Source: Glandiceps talaboti (Eukaryota > Hemichordata > Enteropneusta > Spengelidae). From it: DNA of 45,000 nucleotides. Position 1 is the stretch's first letter. The number at the start of each line of letters is the position of its first letter. Location: positions 8,175,001-8,220,000 of the forward strand of contig NC_135566.1 of assembly GCF_964340395.1 (NCBI RefSeq). Reading direction: 5' to 3'. This document shows, piece after piece, positions 31,816 through 44,362 of the stretch. Below the pieces are notes generated by a model. That model had not been told where the DNA came from. It did not search any database and saw only the letters and a list, made by a program, of their open reading frames with translations. The position numbers were made by a program, and so were the translations under genes.

Positions 31816-33750
31816 TTATGCCAGATGAGATGTGTCTGGGCGAGAAACCGAATGATCGGCAGAACCATTTCCTCTTTGAAAAATACAAATAATCTTCTTG
31901 AAGGCACGTCTGAAATCCCTGTTTACTATTACGTACAGGAAAGGGTTCATTGCTGAATTGATGTACGCTAGCCAATAAGAGGCGTCATACAGTTTAAATG
32001 GCACACAGTTACAGTAAGCTTGGATAGGAAATAAAATAACAAACCAAAGCCAACAGGCAAGAAAGACGACGATGAGAAGGCCAAGTGTGTTGGTTGTTCG
32101 GCGATGCATCGCCAGCCGTTTTCGTGTGAGCAGGAGGTGTCGGGATTTCTCCATTTTTTCGCCATATGATTTAGGCTTCTTATCTGATATAAAGGAAGTT
32201 TCCTTCTTCGGTTGTGTCTTTGTGGTTTTGTCAAGCTCTTCCACCCCTACTTCTACTTCAGTGTCGTCAACTGCTGGGTTGTCCAAACCATACTTAGCAT
32301 CGATGTTTCTCCCTGTACTCGGACAATTAGGATTATCTTCTTCCAAAGTGAACGAACCTGTGCTATGTGCACGTAATGCTCGTATTTTGCTCTGTTCTCC
32401 TGAGCCAAAATCATGTTGTTTTGACGAGTTTGTATTCATTTGCTGCACTGTGTATTTTCCTCGTGTACGACTTCTCAAGGCGCTACCGATCCCAGCATCA
32501 TTAACAATTTTACCACACTTTTTACTACCGCCTCTGGCGTTGTGACTGTTTTTCGGACACTTTTCATGTACCTGTTCAGTATCAGGGGATGCCATTAGAG
32601 TTTTATTCTTAACAAGTTGCTCTCGTAGTGACTTACAAACCATTATATATATTATCACCATAGATATAATAGGTATATAATATATATACACTGACGAAGC
32701 CAGAACATAAGTTGGATGAGGTAAATATAGACACTCGGAAGGTCCCGAGTCCCCCGATATTATTCGCATCGCCACAATTGCTGGAACCCAGCAGACGAAG
32801 GCCGTCATCCATACAATAGCTATCATGATTAAAAATCTGTTTCTCGAGCGACCCTGTAGGTATTGTAGAGGTCTGCTGACAGCCCAGTATCTGTCCAAGG
32901 AGATTGCACATAGATTCAGCATAGATGCATGACAGCAAATGCAATCCAGTGTTATCCATACGTCACATAAAAGTGAACCGAGTGGCCAACCTCCCAAATA
33001 AACGTACATCGCAAAACATGGCATGACGAAGATTCCTACCAAGAGGTCTGCGGCAGCAAGACTTATCAGCAAGAGATTGTTTGGTGTTCGAAGCCGGACA
33101 TCTATACGAATAGATGCGATGACTAGCATATTACCAATCGTGGTGAGTAAGCAGATCACCACACAAACGCTCAGTAATATCATTGGCGTGATATCATACG
33201 TCGTGGCAAAATTAGACTCAACAGCTGTGATATTCGTTGAATTTAATGTATCATTTACACTTGCAGCTTCGAAATTTTTGTCTGCTTCGTGTACAGCATC
33301 AAACAGATAATTCAAATCCGTTGTTGTCCACAAAGATGTGTGGACAGAACCTTTCTCGGTTCCCAACGATTTGAAATAATTCGTAGTCATCACGATGCTA
33401 TCTTCTTGCAGTCGATTAGTGAGACGATTATCACTTGTAGATGGAAAAATCGAAGTGGAGAAAGTCTCCTCTGATGTTTTCCCTCTCAACAACTCATTTC
33501 TGAATCGGCCAAGTGTTGTACCAACTACGATATTAGATGAGTTTCCATTCGCCTTTTCCGTCGTAGAAAGTGGAGACCAACTAGTTGGTACAGAGTCAGT
33601 AGCAACAGATGATGAAGCCGCACTTTTCATTGTATATTCATAAGACAAATACACTTTGCTAATACCTTCAGATACCGCTTCAAAAGTAGATGGCACGGAA
33701 TTATCAGTAACCGTAACATCTAGGCCAGGCTGAGTAGCTGTCAACTCCAT
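31816..33750 (-). CDS. Aminergic-type class A GPCR, paralogue 1 (intronless)
   Basis: Seven-helix receptor of 644 residues. Landmarks: N1.50 (207), D2.50 (235), C3.25 (262), D3.32 (269, the amine counter-ion), DRY (286-288), W4.50 (314), ECL2 Cys (340), P5.50 (360), W7.40/Y7.43 and NPFLY (602-606). These place it among monoamine/muscarinic-like receptors; the subtype and ligand are not determinable. The N-terminus is long (about 190 residues, Ser/Thr-rich, NSS, NDT, NST and NIT sites) and loop 3 is about 180 residues. TM6 reads CWLWF, Trp replacing the usual Pro6.50. The start was chosen by alignment with paralogue 2 (MEL versus MEY); an in-frame ATG at 33855 would add 35 residues. Stop TAA at 31816-31818. 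Likely G-protein coupled at the plasma membrane. Confidence 0.93.
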   Translation of the reverse strand: MELTATQPGLDVTVTDNSVPSTFEAVSEGISKVYLSYEYTMKSAASSSVATDSVPTSWSPLSTTEKANGNSSNIVVGTTLGRFRNELLRGKTSEETFSTSIFPSTSDNRLTNRLQEDSIVMTTNYFKSLGTEKGSVHTSLWTTTDLNYLFDAVHEADKNFEAASVNDTLNSTNITAVESNFATTYDITPMILLSVCVVICLLTTIGNMLVIASIRIDVRLRTPNNLLLISLAAADLLVGIFVMPCFAMYVYLGGWPLGSLLCDVWITLDCICCHASMLNLCAISLDRYWAVSRPLQYLQGRSRNRFLIMIAIVWMTAFVCWVPAIVAMRIISGDSGPSECLYLPHPTYVLASSVYIYYIPIISMVIIYIMVCKSLREQLVKNKTLMASPDTEQVHEKCPKNSHNARGGSKKCGKIVNDAGIGSALRSRTRGKYTVQQMNTNSSKQHDFGSGEQSKIRALRAHSTGSFTLEEDNPNCPSTGRNIDAKYGLDNPAVDDTEVEVGVEELDKTTKTQPKKETSFISDKKPKSYGEKMEKSRHLLLTRKRLAMHRRTTNTLGLLIVVFLACWLWFVILFPIQAYCNCVPFKLYDASYWLAYINSAMNPFLYVIVNRDFRRAFKKIICIFQRGNGSADHSVSRPDTSHLA

Positions 33751-33885
33751 AGCATTGCCCATGTAAAGCGCTTCGTATAAAAAGCAGTTAATGACTCGAT
33801 ACGTTGCAAATGCCGGTAACCACATCGACATCAGCCTCTTGTCTCTACAACTCATGTGTGCACAAACACACACATATATAGTGCG

Positions 33886-34056
33886 TATTACATAAAGGAC
33901 GAAATGTGTTATCGAATAATACAGTTATTAACAAAAAACCAACTCAATCATGTCCCAATATTGACTACAGGATACATATTAATAATTGATGTAGAAAATA
34001 TATTAATCCTGCTGAATGCAATGTATATGTCAAAGGGTTGACGAGTCGTTTTGACA
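33886..34056 (-). promoter_or_regulatory. Block P upstream of GPCR paralogue 1
   Basis: Lies 136-306 bp upstream of the chosen start, where 5' UTR or promoter would be. It is conserved with 27975-28143 while surrounding DNA is not. The regulatory role is inferred from position only. Confidence 0.35.
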
Positions 34057-34059
34057 TTT

Positions 34060-35149
34060 TTGAAGGCGCCCTTACTTTTGAACACTCCCAAGCGTCATCG
34101 ATTACCAAACGAGGTCTGATGAGTACATTCAGTCTGGTTTAATAATGTCATTCATTCAGTCTGACTGTAATAGTAATTGCCTCTTGAGGCGATATAATGT
34201 TTGTTTGTATTGCCGGTTATTAATATTTACAAACTATACATATACTGGCCAAAGGTGGTTTAACTGAGAAATAGTTAATTCGTCAACTATGAATATGAAA
34301 GTTGTACATTTTCCCGATTGAAATTCTGCCACCGTATTGTTGCGAGTATAATAGTCATCACTGACAAACGTAACAACATTATTCTCTTGCAAACTATTTA
34401 TGTAACCACTGAAAAGCTTACATTTAAACCAAATTTTGAACAAATAAGTCTTGAAATTTTTATGGCAGGCCATGTGTTGCAATAATCAATAAAACCCATT
34501 TCCATGCACAAAATCATATTCGTATTCATAAAATTCACGTTTTCATTTCTTAATATACACATTAATTTTGTATTCTTAAAATCATTCTTAGCAGCTCATT
34601 AATTAATGTTTATATTCGAAAATTCATTTTGCTATTCTTTGTTGGTATTCGTCAAACTTACATTTGTATTCTAATTTTCAATATTGTTATTGACGAGTTA
34701 TATTTTTCATTCGATTAATTACATTTGCATTGATTGACTTCGAATTCTTCTCATAATGGACCAGTGTTCTATTTGCTTGCCATAAAATTCATATTCTGCA
34801 ATTCTAATTCCCTTGATAAGGTAATGAGAAACATGCAAACAGGTAGGGTGACCCATAATGCAGATGAATAGAATATTCCATCTCATCGTCTGTCTTTTGA
34901 TGACCATATTTGTTAGGGTATTCTTTCAAACTGATTATTTGCGACATACATGGTTATTGAAACAGGACATGCCATTCATTGAACAGGTTCACAATAAGAG
35001 ATTAAACCCTGGAGGGTCTATGGTAAAGCTTATAACCATACATTCATTCATTCATTAATGTTGCTCTTCTAAGGCAGCAGAATGACCAACTAATGGATTA
35101 CTCACTAATGGATTATATAAGTCGAAAATGATACTGTACATTCTAGTCG
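34060..35149. other. Spacer between the two GPCR genes
   Basis: AT-rich, with scattered TATTCGTATTC/AAAATTCA echoes at about 34510-34720 and a short CATT repeat (35041-35056). No gene, and no copy of repeat A or block P seen. Confidence 0.5.
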
Positions 35150-36910
35150 TTACTGTAAATTTGTTTGAATCATACCAGATGTGTTTTGGTGCGGAGAAGA
35201 ATAATTTGCGAGGTCATCATTGTCCCTTTCAGTATCTGAACGTAAAAAGCAAATGACTTTCTTGAAGGCACGTCTGAAATCCTTGTTTACTATTACGTAC
35301 AGGAAAGGGTTCATTGCTGAGTTGATGTACGCTAGCCAATAAGAGGCGTCATACAGTTTAAATGGCACACAGTTACAGTAAGCTTGGATAGGAAATAAAA
35401 TAACAAACCAAAGCCAACAGGCAAGAAAGACGACGATGAGAAGGCCAAGTGTGTTGGTTGTTCGGCGATGCATCGCCAGCCGTTTTCGTGTGAGCAGGAG
35501 GTGTCGGGATTTCTCCATTTTTTCGCCATATGTTTGAAGCTTCCTATCTGATATAAAGGAAGTTTCCTTCTTCGGTTGTGTCTTTGTGGTTTTGTCAAGC
35601 TCTTCCATCCCTACTTCTACGTCAGTGTTGTCAACTGCTGGGTTGTCAAAACCATATTTAGCATTGGTGTCACTCCCTGTATTCGGACTATTCGAGGTGT
35701 TGACAACCAAGTTTAGTGAACTTGTGCTATGAACACCTAATGTTTTGACCGTGTTCTGTTTTGCTGCACCAAAGAACCTGTTTGGCGACGTCGACATTTC
35801 TGTATTCATTTGCTGCACTGTGTACTTTCCTCTGGCATGAATTGTCAAGTATCCTCTTATTGTGCCATCGCCAATTGACGCCACTGGTTCCATTTGACCA
35901 TGCGCTGTACTTCTGTCCTTGGCATTGGGATTGTTTTTCGGACAGGTTTCTTGCACCTGTTCTAAAGAGCGATTAATTTCTGGGTTTGCCATAAGGGTTT
36001 TATTATTGACAAATTGCTTTTGGAGTGACTTGCAAACCATGAGGTATATTATCACCATAGATATAATTGGTATATAATATATAAAGACCGTAGAAGCAAG
36101 AACATATGTTGGATGAGGTAAATAGAGACACTCTGAGGGGCCCGAATCTCCTGATATTATTCTCCATGCCACAATTGCTGGAACCCAGCAGACTACGGCA
36201 GACATCCATACAACAGTTATCATGATCATTGATCTCCTTTTTGATCGACTTTTTAAGCATTGTAGAGGTCTACTGACAGCCCAATACCTATCCAAGGAGA
36301 TTGCGCATAGATTCAAAATGGACGCGGTGCAACACATAAAATCCAGAGTTATCCATATGTCACACAACAGTGATCCCAGGGGCCAACGTCCCATATATAT
36401 ATATATTGTAAAACATGGCATCACGAATATGCCGACAACCAGATCTGCGACAGCTAGACTTATAGTCAACAGGTTGTGTGGTGTTCGAAGGCGGCGTTCG
36501 ATACGAACAGACACAATGACCAAACTATTACCAAGTGTCGTCGATAGACAGATAATAACACAAAATGTGAGTAGTAATATTGATGTGACATCATCCTTAG
36601 CCACAAAGTCAGTGGTTGTATTGCTTTGAGATGATATTTGATCGTTCGCTGTTGATGGACCTGTTGGCCGAAATGTATCTGTTGTGTTATAAAGTACAGT
36701 ACTTAGATCTGTTGGTATCAATCGTGATCCTGCCCAACTGAGAGAATTCGTGGTATTTCTCGTAAATAAGTAATCATCCCATAGTCGAAAGTTGTTTGTA
36801 GATGTTGAATCCCAGTTCGAGATTGTAACAGATATTCCATCCGTACTTGGGGGGACTTCTGTTACATTAAGTAGAGCATTTTCCACAACAGTTGTGTTTG
36901 AATATTCCAT
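35150..36910 (-). CDS. Aminergic-type class A GPCR, paralogue 2 (intronless)
   Basis: 586 residues in the same orientation as paralogue 1, about 3.36 kb away. Landmarks: N1.50 (128), D2.50 (156), D3.32 (190), DRY (207-209), P5.50 (281), CWLW (498-501) with Trp at 6.50, NPFLY (534-538). TM3 reads CCTASILNLC, closer to serotonin/dopamine receptors than the CCHASMLNLC of paralogue 1. The N-terminus is about 110 residues with five NxT sequons; loop 3 is long and hydrophilic. The first in-frame ATG is at 36910. The open frame continues upstream, and TTTACTGTAG just before could be an acceptor, so an upstream exon cannot be excluded. Stop TAA at 35150-35152. Ligand unknown. Confidence 0.93.
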   Translation of the reverse strand: MEYSNTTVVENALLNVTEVPPSTDGISVTISNWDSTSTNNFRLWDDYLFTRNTTNSLSWAGSRLIPTDLSTVLYNTTDTFRPTGPSTANDQISSQSNTTTDFVAKDDVTSILLLTFCVIICLSTTLGNSLVIVSVRIERRLRTPHNLLTISLAVADLVVGIFVMPCFTIYIYMGRWPLGSLLCDIWITLDFMCCTASILNLCAISLDRYWAVSRPLQCLKSRSKRRSMIMITVVWMSAVVCWVPAIVAWRIISGDSGPSECLYLPHPTYVLASTVFIYYIPIISMVIIYLMVCKSLQKQFVNNKTLMANPEINRSLEQVQETCPKNNPNAKDRSTAHGQMEPVASIGDGTIRGYLTIHARGKYTVQQMNTEMSTSPNRFFGAAKQNTVKTLGVHSTSSLNLVVNTSNSPNTGSDTNAKYGFDNPAVDNTDVEVGMEELDKTTKTQPKKETSFISDRKLQTYGEKMEKSRHLLLTRKRLAMHRRTTNTLGLLIVVFLACWLWFVILFPIQAYCNCVPFKLYDASYWLAYINSAMNPFLYVIVNKDFRRAFKKVICFLRSDTERDNDDLANYSSPHQNTSGMIQTNLQ

Positions 36911-37469
36911 GTCTGGTCCGTTGGCATCTACAGTAAATATACAACGGATTTCGATTAAGTAACACAATCATCCAAGATGGCAACAACGTCTTTTCTTGTT
37001 GTTTGAACCGCGTTCACGTCAACATTGGATCACCAGTAAAAATCAAAGTGCACAACTAGAATTTGATGTTGATAAATAAATGCAATGTATACAACTTGTC
37101 TACAACTGTACATGGTTTCATCATAAATATTGAATTCGGCTTTTAGAAACTTTCAACATACTGTAAATAAAATCGATCAATTATACACTGACATTGTCAA
37201 TTTACCCTCGTAAGATAATAAATGTTTAGATGTTATTCCCAATATTTTTCTTCGTTCAGCCAAGGGAAATACGAGTGACCTAAACTTGGGACCTTTGTCA
37301 CTACGAGTCGCTAGGTTGTATGTCAAAAAGTAACAGTTGCAATGAGCCGCGTGGTATCATTAATTATTTAATGGTGACGCCAATTTGCCCCCACCCCTTA
37401 TCTCTTGGGTATATTTTAGTCGAAATACTTTACCCTATGTTTACGTATTGTTGATTAATTATTGATGAC

Positions 37470-37694
37470 ATGATTTGTATCGAATTGAGTTATACTAATG
37501 ACGAAGACGTTAAAGTTATGCGGGGTATGATTGACAGAAGTATTGACGAGTATTTTCCGTGGCTGAGAAGAAATTACACCAGCGCCAGTAAATATCAAAA
37601 AAAAATTGCGAAAGTAATGGCAATTTTGAACGTTTTGACTCATATTTCGAAAACAGAAGAACCAGTGACGTCTACACGTGTTGTCGTGACATAG
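37470..37694 (+). CDS. Hypothetical 74-residue ORF upstream of GPCR paralogue 2
   Basis: ATG-initiated frame with balanced, charged, helix-prone composition (RSIDEYFPWLRRNY, KYQKKIAKVMAILNVL). It is divergent to GPCR paralogue 2, about 0.56 kb from its start. No family was recognised and no splice or promoter signal supports it. Confidence 0.15.
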   Translation: MICIELSYTNDEDVKVMRGMIDRSIDEYFPWLRRNYTSASKYQKKIAKVMAILNVLTHISKTEEPVTSTRVVVT

Positions 37695-40056
37695 ACGCTC
37701 GTTGTCGTGACGTAGAACGACCAGAGTATATATTCCATATTTTATGTTCAACTTGGCTCGTGCATGGTATAGTTAGATAACATTGTTAAAACGTTGAAGT
37801 GAAATTCTCTTTACATGATGGATATCGAACATTTATAAATTTAATAAAAAAATGAACTGTATGTCAGTAGTTGAATTATTGGAAAACACGACGATGTGTT
37901 ACTAAAGCAATGATGAACTGAAGATAAGAATAAACTGTGGTGTTTGAAATTTTTATTTTATCCTAATAGGCGATTACAAAAACGATCTGATGGTAAGAGT
38001 TAGTAATCATTTTAATTTACAGGATCGTTATTTTCAGTGAAAGGGTTAGATTTAAGATTTATTTAAGAAAAAAAAAGCTTCCACAAACTCTGAGTATATA
38101 TAATTGTAACAGAATGAAGAGTTTGACAACTTTCCTATTTTAAATAAATACATGTTAACGTCCACGTTTTCAGTCAATCGGAATGAACATATTGTATATT
38201 GCCATGTGTATAACTCATCATAGCATTTTGTACGGTATATTCTCCTAAGGAAAGTCATATCAATATTTGCACGCATTCAGTCTACAATATAACTCAATTA
38301 AGTCTTTCCTATATTATGCCGTAATAACATCATAACAAATAACACAATGTCATTCAAATGAACTGGGAAGGTTGTGTTCTTTTGTGTGATTAATAGTGAA
38401 ATGCAATGTAGTTGAAGTAATAACAGTTGTCCTAATTAGTTTTTCCATTAAAATATTACCTATAATGCATCAAAATGTCAAAATTACGTTACGATATGTC
38501 TATATAATATGTCTATCGTAATTCATCATTGTAAGCGTCTGTCAGTAGCAAGCATAATTAATCAACTCGTCAAATAACACACAACTTGCAACTAGAGATA
38601 CTGACCTTTTGGTGTTTCTTATTACACTAAACAATCAAATTTGCAATACAAATACAACACAATAGGATATATTTGCATAAACGATAGTACCATGATGCAG
38701 TTTTATCAATCCACACAAACCTACATATAACACATTTATGTTAAAAGATGATAATTGAAAGTTTGGATGAAGATGTTAAATGGACCACGCCCCAAGAATT
38801 TACACTGTACACAATACAATTTGTTCTTCATACACATTAAAAATGAAACGGAAAATGGAAATTTCGTCAGTTTATATATATGGACCTCGAGGCCTGGATA
38901 ACAAGACATCATATGCTTTCTTTCGATGTTACTGTTGCATTCACATTTCACACTTCCATGCCATATCTTTTCTTTCATGTCTAAGTGTTATGCTATTCAC
39001 ACCCCAGCTTTCATTTACAATTCCTTCTCTGGTTAACGTCTTACTTGTCTGTGGTTAACGTTAGTGCTGTGCAAACTTTCACAAATATATCGCACTAACC
39101 GGCCAGCCGCACAGCAGCAGCACAGGGCAACAAAAATGAGTGTTGCTTGTTATTTTCGCGAAACAAATTGACTAGACGATAATGACAAGATTGCATTTAA
39201 CTCAATAAATAAATCACCATGATGTCATTTTACTTGATTTATAATTATGAAGCTTTTAAGTCATTTTAGTCTCAAGGACATCACACAATATGGGTGCTCT
39301 ACTCAAAATGAGATATCATAAAAAGATAAAATAAAAATTACCAAACATTTTTTTGAGAAAATAAAGTATAACTACATACTTTTTTTAGCAACATATACCT
39401 TTGATTGCTCCGTAAAAGCTGTACAAAATGATGTATTTTTAGAGAGTTGTCTTCCCCCATCAAAGGCCATGCATATAAAATAATTTAAATATTCATAAAT
39501 GGGAAATATTTATTACATGCAATAATGAAACGCCATTTGCCTTTGTTCCTAGCCGCCAAACCCTACGGGGTACGTCGCACCACGATGATAAAAGATGCTA
39601 TTGTCATACACTTGAGTGATAGATAGTCGTAATTAATATTTATAGTCAATATTGTGTCTTTGTCCAGAATGACATATCCCATCAAAGCCTACACGCAGAT
39701 CGGAGCTTATTACCTTATTCTTAGGCGAAGTACACATAATTCATTGTTTGCAGGTAAAAAAACCAAACGAACTTCGCTCTTTGAAAGTTTCTAAATCCTT
39801 GTAAAAATTATTTCTCCAAACTAAATAAGTATGACACTGAGTAGCGAATTGATCACTAATAAATGTTTGCACAATACATCTATATGTATTTAATTTCTAT
39901 AGATTAAGACACAGTTTAATATGACGTACATCAGTTTTTTTTGTAATGTGTTTATACTTTTATTTTTTTATCACCTATGGGTATATCTTCTTTATCCGAT
40001 AGTTGGGGCCATGCCATTTTAAAACTGACGCACGACAAACGTAATTCTTTCGTGTG

Positions 40057-40091
40057 TTTTTTTTTTTTTTTTTTTTTTTGGGGGGGGGGGG
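40057..40091 (+). repeat. T23-G12 homopolymer junction
   Basis: A run of 23 T directly followed by 12 G. Such runs are prone to sequencing and assembly error. Confidence 0.9.
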
Positions 40092-41670
40092 TAAGAGGTT
40101 ATTTCTTTTTGCATGCGTCAAAATCGCTATAAGGATTTTTAATTCTTACTATTATGGAATCAAAAGAGACAATGCTATTTTTCTTGTCTTGTAAAAATGA
40201 CAGTCAGAACTTTGTCGACATACACGGAGAGAGATGCATACGAAATATCTGTATGGCCAAGTAACCCACCTAGCCAGGGAGTGATGTACAATAAATTAAT
40301 GACAAAAACGTCCACTTGATGGCTGCGAAAACATGGTTTTATTATTCACCAACACCTAAGCAGAAGTTCCTGAATTCAAGAGACTTTTTTTTCCGTTTGT
40401 TGGGTCATATCACAACTATAAATGATGGTGTGACGAACGCACATGTCAACCAATTTCTTGCGACTTATGATAAGACTACAGCACAAGCAAGGCACTAGAC
40501 TTATTGTAGACATTACCTCATTTACTAGCTTGTACCTACAACTCTTGGTTTTTAAAACATCTGACATAGCTTTACGTTTTAGGATTACCTAATGCCAAAT
40601 TCTAGACGGGTTAGCTGTTTAGACATGAGGAAATTCATCGTACACAAATATAAACAACACTGCACTCCACTACGTAATACTGCAAATACAAAATGTCACT
40701 GATATATTATAGTGGACTATAAGGAGACATCAACCAACATGCTATTGTACATACTGTGCATACAAACCAACTAAGATTTATAAAGTCTGAAACAGAAATA
40801 TTTATAAAATGGTCAAAAGTTGAATCTGATTAAATTTGGTTTTAAGCTCTCTGATAAGGACAAGTAAAACTTGAAAACACCAAACAGATTTGTTTGTACA
40901 AAGATAACATGTACAAGGTTCAGTTGAAAAGCTGAAGAATTTCTTGTGTTAGTACTAACTGAGATAAGCCTTTTTTTTACATTCGTTATATGGATACGAA
41001 TGAATATATTTTGTGCATATTGAACTATTGTACACAATTATTACATACCATGTATGCGATCGACTCATTACTTCGACCATTAATCGACCGTTTATCGCGT
41101 TTGCGTCTATTGAAACTTCTTCGACAGACGACTTCCCATGGGCAAAGAAATCACTCCTGATTGAAAACACATTTTTAAAGTTATCACGCATTCAATAATA
41201 CAATATGATACGCATTACGGTTACATATCGATTACTGTGCATTACTTGACGTGAGAGAATAATGTTTTCCCCCCGATTTGTTAGTTATCTATTCGACCAG
41301 TTGTATCAATATTTTCCCTTAAAATTCTAGTACAGAAGTTTAATACAGGTTGCATACGCATACGTAATAGAATTTAATTTGTTTATCTACCCTGTTCTGT
41401 ATTCTGAAATCCTTTATGTTATTGTATTTTTTGTGTGTAAAATATGAGACCAAGGCCATTGACCCTCAAAAGGTTATTATATATAATACATAATATATTT
41501 ATATTATTTAACGAAAATATGTAATCGAAATTTTACCATCTTTATTGTGAAGTTCTATAGTTTCTGAATAATACAGCAAAGGCGATTACGGGTTTTTGAA
41601 ATTCATCTTGCCCATTTTTATTAATTATACGCACACTACAACATATGTATTTTAAAAAGAAAACCAGTGC

Positions 41671-41842
41671 TATTACAACTGTGTGTGATTTGTTGTCTAA
41701 ACAAGTAATTAAAAAGACAATAATGTTCATTAATGTATGAAATTATTCCATTTAAATTATTTTATTACAAATGTGTTTAATTTGTTGTTTAAACAAGCAA
41801 TTAAAAAGACAATAACAGTCATTCATTTATTTACGAAATCAA
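41671..41842. repeat. 91 bp tandem duplication
   Basis: TATTACAA, TTTGTTGTTTAAACAAG and AATTAAAAAGACAATAA recur with a 91 bp offset (copies from about 41671 and 41762). Confidence 0.85.
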
Positions 41843-42087
41843 TTAGTCCCTGTTATTTAAGAGGGAAAATTCTGAGGAAAGTAATATATGATGCCAATGA
41901 TATTTTGATCGTCGTTAATTTGTAGTTACAGCAGATGAAAATAGACAATATCCTCATTAGTCGTAATATGTATTCCTACCCATAAATACTGATTTGTATA
42001 TTATTATCTTGCTGATTACCGTTGTTACCTTAGTGATAATAGTTCATCAACAAATTAACCCTTCAAAACCTGATACCCTATCTCAAG

Positions 42088-42462
<375 letters not shown>

Positions 42463-44237
42463 TGCGTTATACATTGCTCGTCATATAATTAAACAGATTG
42501 TCGAATTTTGAACTTGAACTAGAAATCTTGATATTAAGTAATAACTTGTCAATGCAGACCTAGAAATGCAGAAAAGAATTGGGTTATTAGGAGAGCTCAG
42601 AAAATGTTTTCTCTCTACTCGTTTCTGATCGCCGGAAACAGCACATTACAAATCCCTTGAGAGTTTGACGTAATAAAAGAGATATAAAAATGAAACATGA
42701 TTTTCTGTTCCTCTCACTTTTCCTCCCAACGGAGAAGAGAGAAACATAAAATGAATTATTAACTATATATATTCATCACATACATCTTCCACCTTCTTCA
42801 CTGATATAATGTCTTATACAATGGTCCTTGAGTATGATGTTGATTGTTATATTTGTAAAGGTCTTTACAGGAGGTACATTCAAGTACTTTTATTTTGCTC
42901 GTATATTTTGTCGTGCAATATAATTATAATCTGAAATTATTAGAAATATCATGAATATATAATGCAGTCAGTTAGTATGGATTACATCACTGATAACAGT
43001 CAATGCACTTACCAACTAAAATCTTTGTAAAACTCATACCAACAAGGTCACTATGGAATTCCTTTAACCAGTATCATTTGCATAAGACGTAAGTTTTGTT
43101 CAGGTAATAATTTATGCAGTAAAATAGAATTGTAGATCACTTTGTACGCTCTCATAACACTATTTAAAAGATTGTTTTTTTTTGTTATAGTAAAGTATCG
43201 AGGTTTGTTATGCTATAATGTGTTCATAACATTTCTCAGTTCGGAAAGACGTGTACATGTTTTAAAGGGCATGTCCATTAAATGTCCCTGGAAACTGGAC
43301 ATTAGCCACACACCTATGGCCCTACCTTGTCAAATACAGTCTCGGTGCTACTACTAATATTCTTATTGTTCTAGCGGCAAATGCAGTACCTATATGAGCA
43401 CTCAACTTACGAACACTCAAGATGTTGTTGTAAATCGCATAAGCTTGAAAAAATGGCCCCGGGCCCCTTCAAAGATTGTTTATATTGTGATGTTCATTTC
43501 AGTTCTTAAGATAAGTATTCATCGTACAACTACAGTAATTCACGCTGTACAAATTATTTATAAGAGATGGTTGTTTTTGTTTATTATATTTACATGTGTT
43601 CGAATCCTTAGTGAGTAGCACGCATTCTGTATCATGTGTATAGAACAGAGAATGTACACTGTACACGCTGATTATTATATCGCATATAATGGGTTATATA
43701 TGTGTACGTAATTAGTAAATCAATAAATAAATATTTCAGAAAGATTTTTAGGAATACGCCCAAATATGATACGCGTCTGAATACAGACTATTACTCACCT
43801 GTAGCTATGACACGAAAGGTTCCCCAACTCAGCTCAGTCTGACATAGGAATTGTGACAAAGAGCCGGTGTGGATGCAGCGGTCGACTCTAATGAGTTGTA
43901 AATGCATACTAATATAATAATGGTACTGGGAATATAATAGGACGTGTTTAATTGCCTCTTTACATCAACAACACTCATAATTGTGTATGTCGGAGTACTA
44001 AAATAGATAGCGATTTCATGCAGCTACACCTTAGCTAAAATGGAATCGCCAAGTCTAGAAGAAATATAACCACCCTGGCTAAAAGCACATTTAAGAAATA
44101 TTGTTCGCCTTTAGAGATGAACATTGTGAGAATTAAGTAGTTTGATAACAGATAGAAAATCAACATACCATACACAACGAATCAACTGTCGTTTATAGCT
44201 ATTTACCTGGAGTACGTACTGTGACAAACACAGAGAG

Positions 44238-44253
44238 ATAGCTAGAGAGAGAG

Positions 44254-44317
<64 letters not shown>

Positions 44318-44362
44318 AGGATGGGACGGAGGGAGGGGGAGGGGTGAGGGAGAGAGAGAGCC
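44238..44362. repeat. (GA)n tract with G runs
   Basis: GA units, then G10 and GGA-rich purine sequence; complementary in type to the CT tract 2 kb to the left. Confidence 0.96.

Noticed and set aside
32072-32545. 157-codon plus-strand frame and similar frames across the GPCR genes
   Set aside because: Antisense shadows of the receptor coding sequence, whose motifs are clear on the minus strand.
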